From an uncultured Planctomycetaceae bacterium (GTDB taxonomy: Bacteria > Planctomycetota > Planctomycetia > Pirellulales > Thermoguttaceae): a DNA stretch of 64,000 nucleotides. Positions 43,447 to 52,594 of the stretch are shown piece after piece. The position numbers were made by a program, and so were the translations under genes. Within the stretch, counting starts at the first letter, position 1. Every line of letters begins with the position of its first letter. The notes beneath the pieces are model-generated. The model did no database searches and was not told the DNA's origin. It saw only the letters and a program-made list of their open reading frames with translations. The stretch spans positions 62,001-126,000 of the forward strand of contig CAMJTU010000008.1 in NCBI GenBank assembly GCA_946408825.1, in the 5' to 3' direction.

Positions 43447-46400
43447 TTACTTATTGACCTTAACGACGCGGAATCCGACGTCGCGCGGCTTGAAGTATTC
43501 GGGGAACGCGCGGAGTTCGTTCGCTTTTTCCGCAGGGGTCGTCCACGAACCGCCGCCCGCGATCTTCTTCGTTCGCGTCGAGCCGCTTACGACTTCGTTC
43601 GTTTCCGTATTGACGACTTCTCGCGTTTCAACGACTTCGGAATTCGTCCATTCGGCGACGTTTCCGGCGACGTCGTAGAGCCCGAAGGGGTTCGGGGCGT
43701 AGGAGGCGACGGGCGCGGAGACGCGGGAGCGGTCGTCGCGGCTCCAATCGCAGGGGCGCCAGCCGGGGAGCGTGTCGACGCGGCCGGTCCAACCGAAGGG
43801 GGAAATCTTGGCGTAGGTGGAATCGGCAAGATTCTCGAAGCGCGAATAGTCCGCGTCGGCGGCGCCGAACCAGAAGTCGGTCGTCGCGCCGGCGTTCGCG
43901 AAAGCGCGCCGTTCCGTTTCGGTCGGAAGACGATATTCGTCGCCCGTCTTCTCGGAGAGCCATTCGCAGAATTTCACCGCGTCGTTCCACGAAACGCGGA
44001 CGACCGGCTGACGGTCGCGACACAGGAGCCAGCCGCGTTCGCCCGGGCTGAACTGGATGAAGTCGGCGTATTCGATTCCCGCGTTGAATTCCGGGTCGAA
44101 GACGCGATACTGCGCGTTCGTGATTTCCGTCGTTCCGACGCTCAGGTTCGTTCCGGGGATCGAAACGAGCTCAAGCGTCGCGCCGTCGCCGAGTTCGACG
44201 GTTTCGCGGCTCGGCGCCGCGTCGGAGTCGGGCGCGGCGACGCTGAAATCGAGGTCGGCGTTGCGCGCCGTCGAGAATCTCACGCGTAGCGGCGAATCGT
44301 CGAGCGGCTTTCCGACGGTCGACGCGTTCGGGTCGTCGTCGAGGGGCAGGGCGCTCGGCGCGTAGAGATCGCGGAGCTCTTCGCGGCGCTTCCACTGCGA
44401 ATCGACGAGCTTCGGATTGTCGCTCTTTAACATTTCGCCCCAGTTTCCGAAATACGGCGCGTTGAGGTCGATCCACGTATAGAGCGTCTCCCACGACTGC
44501 GGATCGAGTTCGACGCCGAAATGCCCCGCCTCGAGCATCGTCGTCAACTGCTGAACGTCGGCGCTAAACTCGCACGGGAGGTGCGTCTGCATTTGGCTCT
44601 CTTTCGTCGGCGTAATCACATGGCGGCGGAGCTGATAATACGCGTTGGAGACGGGCGACTTCGCGGCGATGTAGTTGCCCTTTTCGAGCGTCGGCTTGGC
44701 GGGTTGACGCGTTAGGTTCGGGAGCCGTTCGAGCGCGTAGGTTTCGCCGGGGCGTTTTTCCTTCGTCCAGACGCCCGCGTCGACCTTGCCGTCGGCGATC
44801 AGCTTCTCGACGGTCGGGCTTTTCTCCTGATGGCATTCGACGCAATATTTGTCGAGAATCGGCTGAATTTCGCGTTCAAAGGAGAACCCGCGCGTCGGAC
44901 CGTAGAAGGGCGTCAGTTCGACGGGCGAGCTTTGCGACGCAAGCGACCTTGGATTCGTCGGCGACGTCGAGTTCTGCGGCTCGTGGCATCCGACGCACGA
45001 GACCGTTTCGCCTGGGAGCGCCGTGATCCAGCTGCGCATGATCTGGAGCGCGCGCCCGTCCTTGTCGAGCGGCTGGATTGAAATCGGGGTGTACGCGGGC
45101 GCTTTGAAGAACGCGGAGCCGTCTTCGTTGACGGGGACGGTTCCGATGATGCGTCGCGGGTCCCACGGACCGTCGAGCCCGACGCTGTACGGTTCGGCGC
45201 CCATTCCCTGATACGCGAACTCATAGCTGAAGATTCGCAGCGACTTGACCTCGCCGCGAGGAACGCCCGCGAGTCCTTCGCCTTCGTAAACGTCGGCGAT
45301 GAAGAAGTCGGCGGTTGGCGACTGCGGATCGACGCGGTCGGGGAGGACGGGCTGGCGCGGGGTCGGACGGAGCGGAATCGGCTCGAGCGTCGCGTCCTGT
45401 TCGTCGAGGAGCGGGACGATATTGTCAAAGACGTCGACGAGGCAGACGTCCCAGCCGGACGAGGGGGAGCGTTTGCACGCGACGAGGAAGACCTCGTCCG
45501 TGATCGGGAAGGGGTGCAGGAATTTCGGCCAGCTTTGCGCGATCGGCAGATCGCACGCGATTGGCGAAACCTCTTTTCCGTAGCCCGGAATTCGCTGGAC
45601 GACGCCCGACGCTTCTTTCCGTCCCTTCGACGGGTCGAAAATAATGAGTTCGCCCTGACGGTTCAGCTCGTGGTGTCCCGTGACGACCCCGACGAACTTC
45701 GACGAGTCGCCCGGCAGCGGTCGCGGATAGAAGACCGAGTTCGGCCAGTACGAACCGGAGCCGTAAAGCTCAGACTGGTTCGTTCCGTCCGGGTTCATAT
45801 GGAACACGATGCGCGAGAACGCGTGCGGAAGATCGACGTATTCCCAGCGCAGATACATGACGCGCCCGTTGTTGAGAACGACCGGGTTCCAGTCGTGGTC
45901 CTGTTCGAGCGTGAGCTGACGGATCGACCCGTCGAGTTCTTTACTGTAAAGGTTGCAGACGTGTCCGCTGCCGTTGATGCACGGCACGCCCGTCATGCTC
46001 GCGGTCGAGCAGAAGACGACGCGATCGTCGGGGAGATAACATCCGTCGTAGTTGTCGACGTCGGGATCGTTGATTAGCGGAACGATTTCCGGCGCGAGCT
46101 TTTCTTGGTCTTCAGGATTCTCCGCAAGGGGCAGCTCCCAGAGTCGCCAGCGATTGTTCGCCGCCGGGTCGGGGGAGGAGAACATGACCTTCGTCGCGTC
46201 GTAATAGAGTTCAAGGTCGCCGACAAACGCGCCGTTTTCCGTCTTGTAGACGAGCGTCGACTCGCCGGTTCGGAAGTTGAAGCGGCGCAGCTCGTCGTTA
46301 TAGCCGGTCGGCGGAATAACGGAGTTGCTGTTGTAATTCTCCGGCAGCCCGAGCTGGTTCGGGTTGCGTCGGACATAAAGGAAGGAGTCGAAATCGATTT

Positions 46401-47442
46401 CGGGATTGTCGAGGAGCGCGTCCTTTTGGAGCTTTGCAAATTCGGCGTGAAGCTCCGCGGCCTGCGCGTCGATTCCGGGGCCCGCGCCGCTTTCGGCGGC
46501 GGTCTTGGCGAGGTTGTCGGAGCGCGTTTGAAGTTCGGAAAGACGCGCGGCGTACCACGCGCCGTTGGGGTATTCGTCGAAGTCGTAATTCTCGTCGAAC
46601 CAGTCGAGGGCGCGCTGGAGCGCTTCGAAGTTGGGCGCGACGTACGCCGGGGGCGTCGCGGCGTCGGCGGCTAATTCGGAACCGAGGAGTATCGCCATAT
46701 TAAAGACGAGCTGCGTGAAGTTCTTGCGAAACTCGGGCGCCGCGACGTCGTAGAGTGGCGAGACGCGCCACGGGAAGAGGAACGCTCGTATCTTGCGCGA
46801 GTCGGGCTCGATCACGGCGCAGAGGTAATCGCCTGCGTTTTCCTTGGTCGACGTCGCCAACGAAACGACGTTCGGCGCCTTGACGTGAAACGTTTCAAAG
46901 GCGTGGAACGCGGCGTTCGTGATCCAGATCGGCGACGTTTCCACCCCCGTAAAGACGTTGGCCGCCGTGTTCTTGGGCGCTAAACCCGATTGAGCGCGGT
47001 CTTCTCCGAAGGTGACGGGCGTATGTTCCAGTTCGGGGTCAAACCCTAACGGTTTGGCGAGCGCCGCCGCGCCGCCGGCGAGCAGAAACTGACCTTCGAA
47101 ACGCTTGAGCCAGTCGAGAACAGGCGCGGAGAAGAGCGCCGACGACTGAACGATTTCGTCCCCCTGGAAAACCCAAAGACGGTCGAATTCGTCGGGCTTC
47201 GCCTCCGATCCGTCGCGACGGACGACGCCCTGATCCGTCGGCGCTAGGAGGACGATATCCGGAACGATTTCGCCCGCAAGCTGCGCGAAAATATCCGATT
47301 CCACGCGCATGGGAACGACCGGCGGCTCGTCGAGCAACAACGCGGTTCGCGAAGGCGCCGCGCCCAACGCGGACGCGCCTGCAACCAGCGTCGCCGACGC
47401 GACAATCAGCGCTAAAAAGAACGCTCGTTTTAACATCGACAT
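43447..47442 (-). CDS. Secreted HzsA-like protein with two CxxCH haem motifs and C-terminal SUMF1/FGE-like domain
   Basis: 1331 residues, ATG 47442 with AGGAG 9 nt upstream. Signal peptide ~1-28. The central region (~340-900) has the block pattern of the planctomycete family related to the middle/beta-propeller part of hydrazine synthase alpha (YDGCYLPDDRVVFCSTAS, DHDWNPVVLNNGRVMYLRWE, WPKFLHPFPITDEVFLVACK). Two c-type haem sites follow, SCVGCHEP near residue 816 and YCVECHQE near 867. Residues ~1090-1331 are a formylglycine-generating-enzyme-like (SUMF1/EgtB/PvdO) fold: VGTTEITNAQYRVF, PVVRVSWNDAVKFCEWLSE, YRLPTETERRAFA, NPFGLYDVAGNVAEWT. The combination occurs in Planctomycetes; the reaction is unknown and does not imply anammox. 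Followed 99 bp downstream of the GDPD gene's stop on the same strand. Confidence 0.85.
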   Translation of the reverse strand: MSMLKRAFFLALIVASATLVAGASALGAAPSRTALLLDEPPVVPMRVESDIFAQLAGEIVPDIVLLAPTDQGVVRRDGSEAKPDEFDRLWVFQGDEIVQSSALFSAPVLDWLKRFEGQFLLAGGAAALAKPLGFDPELEHTPVTFGEDRAQSGLAPKNTAANVFTGVETSPIWITNAAFHAFETFHVKAPNVVSLATSTKENAGDYLCAVIEPDSRKIRAFLFPWRVSPLYDVAAPEFRKNFTQLVFNMAILLGSELAADAATPPAYVAPNFEALQRALDWFDENYDFDEYPNGAWYAARLSELQTRSDNLAKTAAESGAGPGIDAQAAELHAEFAKLQKDALLDNPEIDFDSFLYVRRNPNQLGLPENYNSNSVIPPTGYNDELRRFNFRTGESTLVYKTENGAFVGDLELYYDATKVMFSSPDPAANNRWRLWELPLAENPEDQEKLAPEIVPLINDPDVDNYDGCYLPDDRVVFCSTASMTGVPCINGSGHVCNLYSKELDGSIRQLTLEQDHDWNPVVLNNGRVMYLRWEYVDLPHAFSRIVFHMNPDGTNQSELYGSGSYWPNSVFYPRPLPGDSSKFVGVVTGHHELNRQGELIIFDPSKGRKEASGVVQRIPGYGKEVSPIACDLPIAQSWPKFLHPFPITDEVFLVACKRSPSSGWDVCLVDVFDNIVPLLDEQDATLEPIPLRPTPRQPVLPDRVDPQSPTADFFIADVYEGEGLAGVPRGEVKSLRIFSYEFAYQGMGAEPYSVGLDGPWDPRRIIGTVPVNEDGSAFFKAPAYTPISIQPLDKDGRALQIMRSWITALPGETVSCVGCHEPQNSTSPTNPRSLASQSSPVELTPFYGPTRGFSFEREIQPILDKYCVECHQEKSPTVEKLIADGKVDAGVWTKEKRPGETYALERLPNLTRQPAKPTLEKGNYIAAKSPVSNAYYQLRRHVITPTKESQMQTHLPCEFSADVQQLTTMLEAGHFGVELDPQSWETLYTWIDLNAPYFGNWGEMLKSDNPKLVDSQWKRREELRDLYAPSALPLDDDPNASTVGKPLDDSPLRVRFSTARNADLDFSVAAPDSDAAPSRETVELGDGATLELVSIPGTNLSVGTTEITNAQYRVFDPEFNAGIEYADFIQFSPGERGWLLCRDRQPVVRVSWNDAVKFCEWLSEKTGDEYRLPTETERRAFANAGATTDFWFGAADADYSRFENLADSTYAKISPFGWTGRVDTLPGWRPCDWSRDDRSRVSAPVASYAPNPFGLYDVAGNVAEWTNSEVVETREVVNTETNEVVSGSTRTKKIAGGGSWTTPAEKANELRAFPEYFKPRDVGFRVVKVNK

Positions 47443-47541
47443 AGAATCGGCTCCTGAATGGCGTTTCGTAAGGTCTGCAAGGAGATTGTGGTCGCCGTCC
47501 GTATCGAGCGACGACCGACGGAACGTAAAAAGCGCGACTAA

Positions 47542-49350
47542 CTATTTAATTTCGTCCGCGTAATATTTCCTCAGCGCTTCTTTCACGACGGAGGGGAAGT
47601 CGGTCGCAAAGGACGCGACGCCCGCGTCCAGAAGCGGATAATACGACGACTCGCGGTCGCCGTTCGTCCATGTGATGACCTCGAACGTTATCCCGCGTTT
47701 GCGACATTCGACGCCAACTCGATGAAGAACCTCTCGCGTCGGCTTGACGTTGAGCGCGCCGTCGACCGTGACGTGAACCTGCACGTAATCGAGCCCGTAG
47801 AATCCCGCGTCGCGAATCGCGTTGAAGCGTTCTTCGAGGTTTTCGGGCGTTCCCGACCACGTCGTCGGCATCCAGATCAGCGACTTGGCGCGGGGCGCGA
47901 GCTTCTTCCATTCGGCAAGCGGCTTGACGTCGGGACCGGTGAGGAAAATCTGCGGATGAACTTCGCGCGTCTCGTCCGCGAAGCGTTTGAGGTCGATCTG
48001 CTTGATATCGCAGAAGATGATTCGCTGCCGATCCTTTTTAAGTTCTTCGACGATTTCCTTGAGCGTGACGGCGCGCTGTCCTTTGAACTGCTCGCCCTTG
48101 TAGGCGCCGACGTCGAGTTTCTGCAACTCCTCAAAGGTCACGTCCTTGACGCCCTTTTTCTTGACGTCGTCGGGCGCGTCGGGGATGATTCGGGCGAAAT
48201 TGTCGTCGTGAAATGAGACGAAGACGCCGTCTTTCGTCATGCGGATATCGGCTTCGGGCGCGATTCCGCTCGCCCACGCGAGTTTGAAGGTTTCGAGGGT
48301 GCTTTCGGGCGCCTCGTTCCCCATTCCGCGATGTCCCATAATGACGAATTCGTCGATCGGGATATTGTCGCGAACGTTCCAATCTTCGGGCGTTTCGGCG
48401 TAGAAGTCGTCGAGGGCTTTGATCGCGACGTCCATGCGGTCGGCGCCGAAGCCCATCGCGCCGTTTTCGAGGAGTTCTTTAAAGAGCGCGTAATCGGTTT
48501 TAGCCTCGGGACAGGTTTTCGTCGGCCACGGCATCGCTTGGAATTCGATTCCGCGTCGGCGAAGCTCGTCGCCGTGCGAGCGGATGAACGCCGGCGTCGG
48601 GCTCAGTTTTCCTTCCGCGTCGCGCGTGACGTGGAGGTGGAAGCGGTTGATTCCCCGGAAATTCTTTTCGCGGAGCGTCTTGAAGCGCGCTTCGAGCTGT
48701 TCGTCGTTCATGGCGCCGAGCCCCATCCAGAGGGTTCCGTCGGCGTTGGGGCAGATTTCGGACCATTGCGCGAGGAGGTCTTCTTTATCGGTCGTGAGCG
48801 TGACTTGGAACCGCACGTCGTAGACCGCTTCCGCGAGCTTCTTGAGATCGACCGTCTTCACGTCGATGACGACATGACGCCATGGGTCCTTTTTCAATTC
48901 GTCGACGATCTCTTCGATCGACGCGATTTTCGCGCCCTTATACTGTTCGACGCTCTCTTTATCCTTCGCGTTCTTGATAAGATATTCGCTGATATCGAGC
49001 GCGCGGACTTCGTCGTAGGTCAAGTCGGAGACGCCCTTCTTTTTAAATTCGTCGTCCGCGTTGGGGAGAATTCGCGCGAAATTGCCGTCGTGAAACATCA
49101 CTATATGTCCGTCTTTCGTCTGGCGAACGTCGACTTCGGGAACGCAGCCCAGACTCCAAGAGTAAACGAGCGACGCGATGCAATTCTCAGGCGCAAGGTC
49201 GCCCGCGCCGCGGTGCGCGACGACCGTGATCGTATTGCGCGGCTTATTGCGAACGGTCCAAAGCGCCTCGGCGCCTTGGGACGTCGCGAAGGAGAAAAAC
49301 GTCGCGGCAAGCAACGTCAGCGCGACGACTAAACCTTTTAAATGTCTCAT
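47542..49350 (-). CDS. Secreted tandem glycerophosphodiester phosphodiesterase (two GDPD domains)
   Basis: 602 residues from ATG 49350, placed so that a signal peptide (MRHLKGLVVALTLLAATFFS) begins the protein. Two full GDPD (PF03009-like) barrels follow: first HRGAGDLAPENC (~45) with EVDVRQTKDGHIVMFHD, second HRGMGNEAPEST (~338) with EADIRMTKDGVFVSFHD. Each carries the catalytic His pair and the Glu/Asp metal ligands of the family, which cleaves glycerophosphodiesters to glycerol-3-phosphate and an alcohol. Each domain has KKGVSDLTYDEV / KKGVKDVTFEEL, showing an internal duplication. Periplasmic or extracellular lipid-headgroup scavenging is likely. It precedes the HzsA-like gene with a 99-bp gap. 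Confidence 0.9.
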   Translation of the reverse strand: MRHLKGLVVALTLLAATFFSFATSQGAEALWTVRNKPRNTITVVAHRGAGDLAPENCIASLVYSWSLGCVPEVDVRQTKDGHIVMFHDGNFARILPNADDEFKKKGVSDLTYDEVRALDISEYLIKNAKDKESVEQYKGAKIASIEEIVDELKKDPWRHVVIDVKTVDLKKLAEAVYDVRFQVTLTTDKEDLLAQWSEICPNADGTLWMGLGAMNDEQLEARFKTLREKNFRGINRFHLHVTRDAEGKLSPTPAFIRSHGDELRRRGIEFQAMPWPTKTCPEAKTDYALFKELLENGAMGFGADRMDVAIKALDDFYAETPEDWNVRDNIPIDEFVIMGHRGMGNEAPESTLETFKLAWASGIAPEADIRMTKDGVFVSFHDDNFARIIPDAPDDVKKKGVKDVTFEELQKLDVGAYKGEQFKGQRAVTLKEIVEELKKDRQRIIFCDIKQIDLKRFADETREVHPQIFLTGPDVKPLAEWKKLAPRAKSLIWMPTTWSGTPENLEERFNAIRDAGFYGLDYVQVHVTVDGALNVKPTREVLHRVGVECRKRGITFEVITWTNGDRESSYYPLLDAGVASFATDFPSVVKEALRKYYADEIK

Positions 49351-49578
49351 GATATTTACTCTCTGGACGAACAACCGCCCCGTTTGGCGACGGTTGCGCT
49401 TCTGACGCTGTGTTTAACGATAATGAAACGTTCCTCGTGGAGACGTTTCTCGAGAAGTACTCCGTTAAATATACAGAGCGTTGTTTCAGAATCAATTAAA
49501 AACGCCGCTTCCAACCTCAAAATCGATCGAAAACGACGTTTTTACGTTCAACGACGACGCGCGGCGCGACAACGTTCG

Positions 49579-50175
49579 TTAGTCGCTCCGAATTTCCGCT
49601 TCGTAGATTCCCCAGTCTCGGTACTCTTCAGGAAGATCGAAGACTGTTTTGCCGTCGATTTCGACGCGTTCCGCAATTCCCGGGTTATCTTGCGTGAACG
49701 TGTCCCACGCCGTTTTTAAGTTCTCGACGCGCGGAATTTCGAGGGGGAGAAAAATTTCAGCGTACTTTTCTACTTCGGAGGAGGAAATTGTCACGACGTT
49801 GTATTTGCCGAGCATGATTTCGTCCCGCGTTTGGAATCCGAAACCGAAGGCGCTTATTCCGTCGTTGATCAGCAGGTTGCCGGAGCGACGCAAAATTGCA
49901 AAGGATTCTTCCGGAGGGAGGTCGTCGATATAGTAAACGCGCCTGTGGAACGTTTCAACGACGCCGGGTCTCTTGGGGACTTCCTCGTCGCGATTGACGG
50001 GAAGTTCGAGAAAAAAGAATCCGCGCTCGTCGCGGTTGAGGACGATGAAAAATTTGAAGGCGTCGAGCAGTTTTTCCGCGTTGACGTTGGCGACGATTCT
50101 TCCGTCGAGGATTTCGTAGCCCTCCGACAATTCTTCGGGAAAGGGAACGCGGCAACCTTGAACCATGTTTAGCAC
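49579..50175 (-). CDS. Hypothetical cytoplasmic protein
   Basis: 198 residues from GTG 50175, preferred over the internal ATG at 50166 because GAGGAG lies 6 nt upstream. No signal peptide or membrane helix. Sequence is a mixed alpha/beta soluble protein (FFIVLNRDERGFFFLELPVN, YYIDDLPPEESFAILRRSGN, YNVVTISSSEVEKYAEIF); the last resembles small adaptor or immunity-type folds only in general character. I do not recognise a family. It is divergently arranged with the ADP-ribosylglycohydrolase gene, 137 bp apart. Confidence 0.6.
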   Translation of the reverse strand: MLNMVQGCRVPFPEELSEGYEILDGRIVANVNAEKLLDAFKFFIVLNRDERGFFFLELPVNRDEEVPKRPGVVETFHRRVYYIDDLPPEESFAILRRSGNLLINDGISAFGFGFQTRDEIMLGKYNVVTISSSEVEKYAEIFLPLEIPRVENLKTAWDTFTQDNPGIAERVEIDGKTVFDLPEEYRDWGIYEAEIRSD

Positions 50176-50223
50176 GGTAAACTCCTCTTTTGGCGCCGAC
50201 TCGATCGTTCAAGATCGCGCCGT

Positions 50224-50252
50224 TTGAAGTCGTAGACGATTTCGTTTATAAT
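50224..50252 (+). promoter_or_regulatory. Sigma-70-type promoter for the ADP-ribosylglycohydrolase gene
   Basis: TTGAAG, 17-nt spacer, TATAAT; predicted start of transcription ~50 nt before ATG 50312. Confidence 0.65.
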
Positions 50253-50311
50253 GATACTGTTTCCGCGTTGAGTTATCAACGCCGCGTTCAAATTTGCGCG
50301 AGGTTGCCTCT

Positions 50312-52066
50312 ATGAAAAAAGTGTTAAATTGGTCGTTCTTTATCGCCGTTGCGTTTGCGTTTGTCGCGACGCCGTTCTTTCGCGCGGTCGCGGAAGACGT
50401 CGTCGTCGACGGAAAAGCGTTTCGCAAGATTTCCGTCGAAGAGTACCGCGACAAGATGAAGGGCGGATGGATCGGGCAGATCGCCGGCGTATGCTGGGGC
50501 GCGCCGACGGAGTTCCGATATTGCGGACGGATTATTCCCGAAGGCGACATGCCGAAATGGACGCCCGACATGATCAACAACGCGTTCGGTCAGGACGACT
50601 TGTACGTCGAGATGACGTTCCTGCGCTCGATGGAGGAGCATGGTTTGGACGTCTCGATACGTCAGGCGGGGATCGATTTTGCGAACAGCGAGTATCCCCT
50701 TTGGCACGCGAACGTTTGCGGACGTAAGAACCTACGCTGTGGAATCGCGCCGCCGAATTCGAGCCGTCCTGAGTTCAGTCATTGCGCGGACGACATCGAC
50801 TATCAGATCGAATCGGACTTCTCCGGGCTGATTTCTCCCGGTCTTCCGAACAACGCGGTTCTGATGGGCGAGAAGTTCGGACGTCTCATGAATTACGGGG
50901 ACGGGATGTACGCGGGGCAGTTTGTCGGCGCGCTTTACGCGGAAGCGTTCTTTGAATCGGACGTCGAAAAGATTATCGAGGCCGCGCTCAAAGCGATTCC
51001 GAGCGAATCGGGCTACGCGCAGATGGTTCGCGACGTCGTCGGCTGGAAGAAGGAATTCCCCGACGACTGGGAAGCGTGCTGGAATAAGATCAACGAGAAA
51101 TACCAGCTCAATCCGGAATATCGCAAATGGTCCTGCTCCGGAACGACGAGCGACTTCAATATCGACGTGAAGATCAACGGCGCGTACATCCTCGTCGGAC
51201 TCCTCTACGGCGACGGCGACCTTGACAAGACGATCGTGATTTCGACGCGATGCGGTCAGGACTCCGACTGCAACCCGTCGAGCGCCGGAGGCGTTCTCTT
51301 TACGACGGTCGGCTTCAAAGCGCTCCCCGACCGCTTCTCGAAAGAACTCGACGAAACGCGCGTCTTCAGCCACACGGCGTACAACTTCCCCGCGCTCCTC
51401 GACGTCTGCGAAAAACTCGCGATTCAAGCGATCGAGCGCGAAGGCGGCATGGTCAAAGAGGAGAACGGCGAACGCTTCTTCTACATCCCGCGAACGGAGA
51501 TCGTCCCGAGCGTCCTGACGTCCTGCGCCAATCCCGTCGATAAGCCCGACGAATCGGCGAGCGGCCGTTATTCTGAAGAGGAACTCAAGCAGATACGGTT
51601 CCGCGAATACACGGACGAGGAAATTTTAGACAAAAATTTCGCGGGCTTCCGCTCGTCGCACATGGGGCCGGACATGTCGCCGGGATTCCGCAAGGAGTAT
51701 CGCGGCAAGAAGGACGTCTTCATGACGCACCCGGAAAGCCGCGAGGTCGGCGCCGTTCTGTCGAAGGTCGTAACCCCGAAGAAGGGCGACGTCCTCTATC
51801 TGAGCGTCGCGAATCATGAGAACGGCGATCAGCTTGGCGATTTCGTGTTGCAGATCAAGGCGAACGGCAAGGTTTTGAAAGAAGCGGTCGTCTCGAAAGA
51901 CACGATCGGCGATGACGGATGGCTCTGGGTCGAAGTCCCGTTGGACGAATTTGCGGGAACTCCGACGGTTCTTGAGATCGTCAATCAGCCGAACGGCTGG
52001 AGCTGGGAAGCCGCGTATTTCAGCGCGATCGGGATCGAGAAGCCGAATATGTGCGAAGCGCCGTAA
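50312..52066 (+). CDS. Secreted ADP-ribosylglycohydrolase-family protein
   Basis: 584 residues from ATG 50312 (the frame opens at 50294, but the signal peptide MKKVLNWSFFIAVAFAFVAT argues for the later start). After export, residues ~45-385 form an all-helical ADP-ribosylglycohydrolase (PF03747-like) domain: KGGWIGQIAGVCWGAPTE, GQDDLYVEMTFL with the first metal-binding acidic pair, and TRCGQDSDCNPSSAGGV with the second. A C-terminal beta-sandwich (~470-580, VLYLSVANHENGDQLGDFVL) resembles carbohydrate-binding modules. Secreted members of this family in Planctomycetes and Bacteroidetes are usually of unknown substrate and probably act on sugars or ADP-ribose-like glycosides. Confidence 0.85.
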   Translation: MKKVLNWSFFIAVAFAFVATPFFRAVAEDVVVDGKAFRKISVEEYRDKMKGGWIGQIAGVCWGAPTEFRYCGRIIPEGDMPKWTPDMINNAFGQDDLYVEMTFLRSMEEHGLDVSIRQAGIDFANSEYPLWHANVCGRKNLRCGIAPPNSSRPEFSHCADDIDYQIESDFSGLISPGLPNNAVLMGEKFGRLMNYGDGMYAGQFVGALYAEAFFESDVEKIIEAALKAIPSESGYAQMVRDVVGWKKEFPDDWEACWNKINEKYQLNPEYRKWSCSGTTSDFNIDVKINGAYILVGLLYGDGDLDKTIVISTRCGQDSDCNPSSAGGVLFTTVGFKALPDRFSKELDETRVFSHTAYNFPALLDVCEKLAIQAIEREGGMVKEENGERFFYIPRTEIVPSVLTSCANPVDKPDESASGRYSEEELKQIRFREYTDEEILDKNFAGFRSSHMGPDMSPGFRKEYRGKKDVFMTHPESREVGAVLSKVVTPKKGDVLYLSVANHENGDQLGDFVLQIKANGKVLKEAVVSKDTIGDDGWLWVEVPLDEFAGTPTVLEIVNQPNGWSWEAAYFSAIGIEKPNMCEAP

Positions 52067-52101
52067 ATCGCCCCGCCGTCGCAACGGCGCCGCGAAGGGC
52101 T

Positions 52102-52150
52102 AGGGACGGACGCTCGTCTGGCGCGGGGTCCGTCCCTCTTGTCTGTTCAC
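52102..52150 (+). terminator. Intrinsic terminator after the ADP-ribosylglycohydrolase gene
   Basis: AGGGACGGAC ... GTCCGTCCCT followed by CTTGTCTGTT. Confidence 0.75.
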
Positions 52151-52194
52151 GCGCCAAGACGTCCTTCTAAAACGCGAGATTCGCTGGGAGACGC

Positions 52195-52413
52195 ATGAAA
52201 AAACTGTTGTTAATCGCAGGCGTCGCAATGATTATCGCTTGCGTTTTATCTCTTTTATACGCCGGTTTAAATCTTTACGGCTACTATCACGCGCTCGACG
52301 GATCGTCGGAATTTTACGCCAGACTACATCGAAGAGCGGTTGTTTGGGGAGGCGTTGGAGTCGTTTTCGCGACGCTTGGGACGGCGCTCGTCGTTATTTA
52401 CTCTAAAATATAA
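52195..52413 (+). CDS. Small two-helix membrane protein
   Basis: 72 residues, ATG 52195 with GGGAG 6 nt upstream. Two hydrophobic helices (about 3-28 and 48-70) separated by a short polar loop (YYHALDGSSEFYARLHRRA). No family recognised, and no similarity to the membrane families at 8-14 kb was noticed. It stands alone between terminator and sigma-like gene. Confidence 0.6.
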   Translation: MKKLLLIAGVAMIIACVLSLLYAGLNLYGYYHALDGSSEFYARLHRRAVVWGGVGVVFATLGTALVVIYSKI

Positions 52414-52500
52414 ACGCGTCGGCGCGCTTCTCCATCCGTCCGATTTGCGGGCGTTTTCATCTATCAAGCCAATTCGCGCCGTCGTTTCTTTGAAATTTTC

Positions 52501-52509
52501 TGATAAAAT
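52501..52509 (+). promoter_or_regulatory. Extended -10 element upstream of the sigma-like gene
   Basis: TGA-TAAAAT, about 85 bp before the chosen start; no clear -35. Confidence 0.35.
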
Positions 52510-52594
52510 TTGAAGAAGTTTTGGGCGACGTCGCGGAATCGACGCTCTATGAAGTCGGAGAGTGAAATCGTCTTCGTTCGTTACGGAATATGTC

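Noticed and set aside
43447..47442. Hydrazine synthase (anammox) subunit
   Set aside because: Only part of the protein resembles HzsA, it is fused to a SUMF1-like domain, and no other anammox gene occurs in the window. HzsA-like proteins are widespread in non-anammox Planctomycetes.
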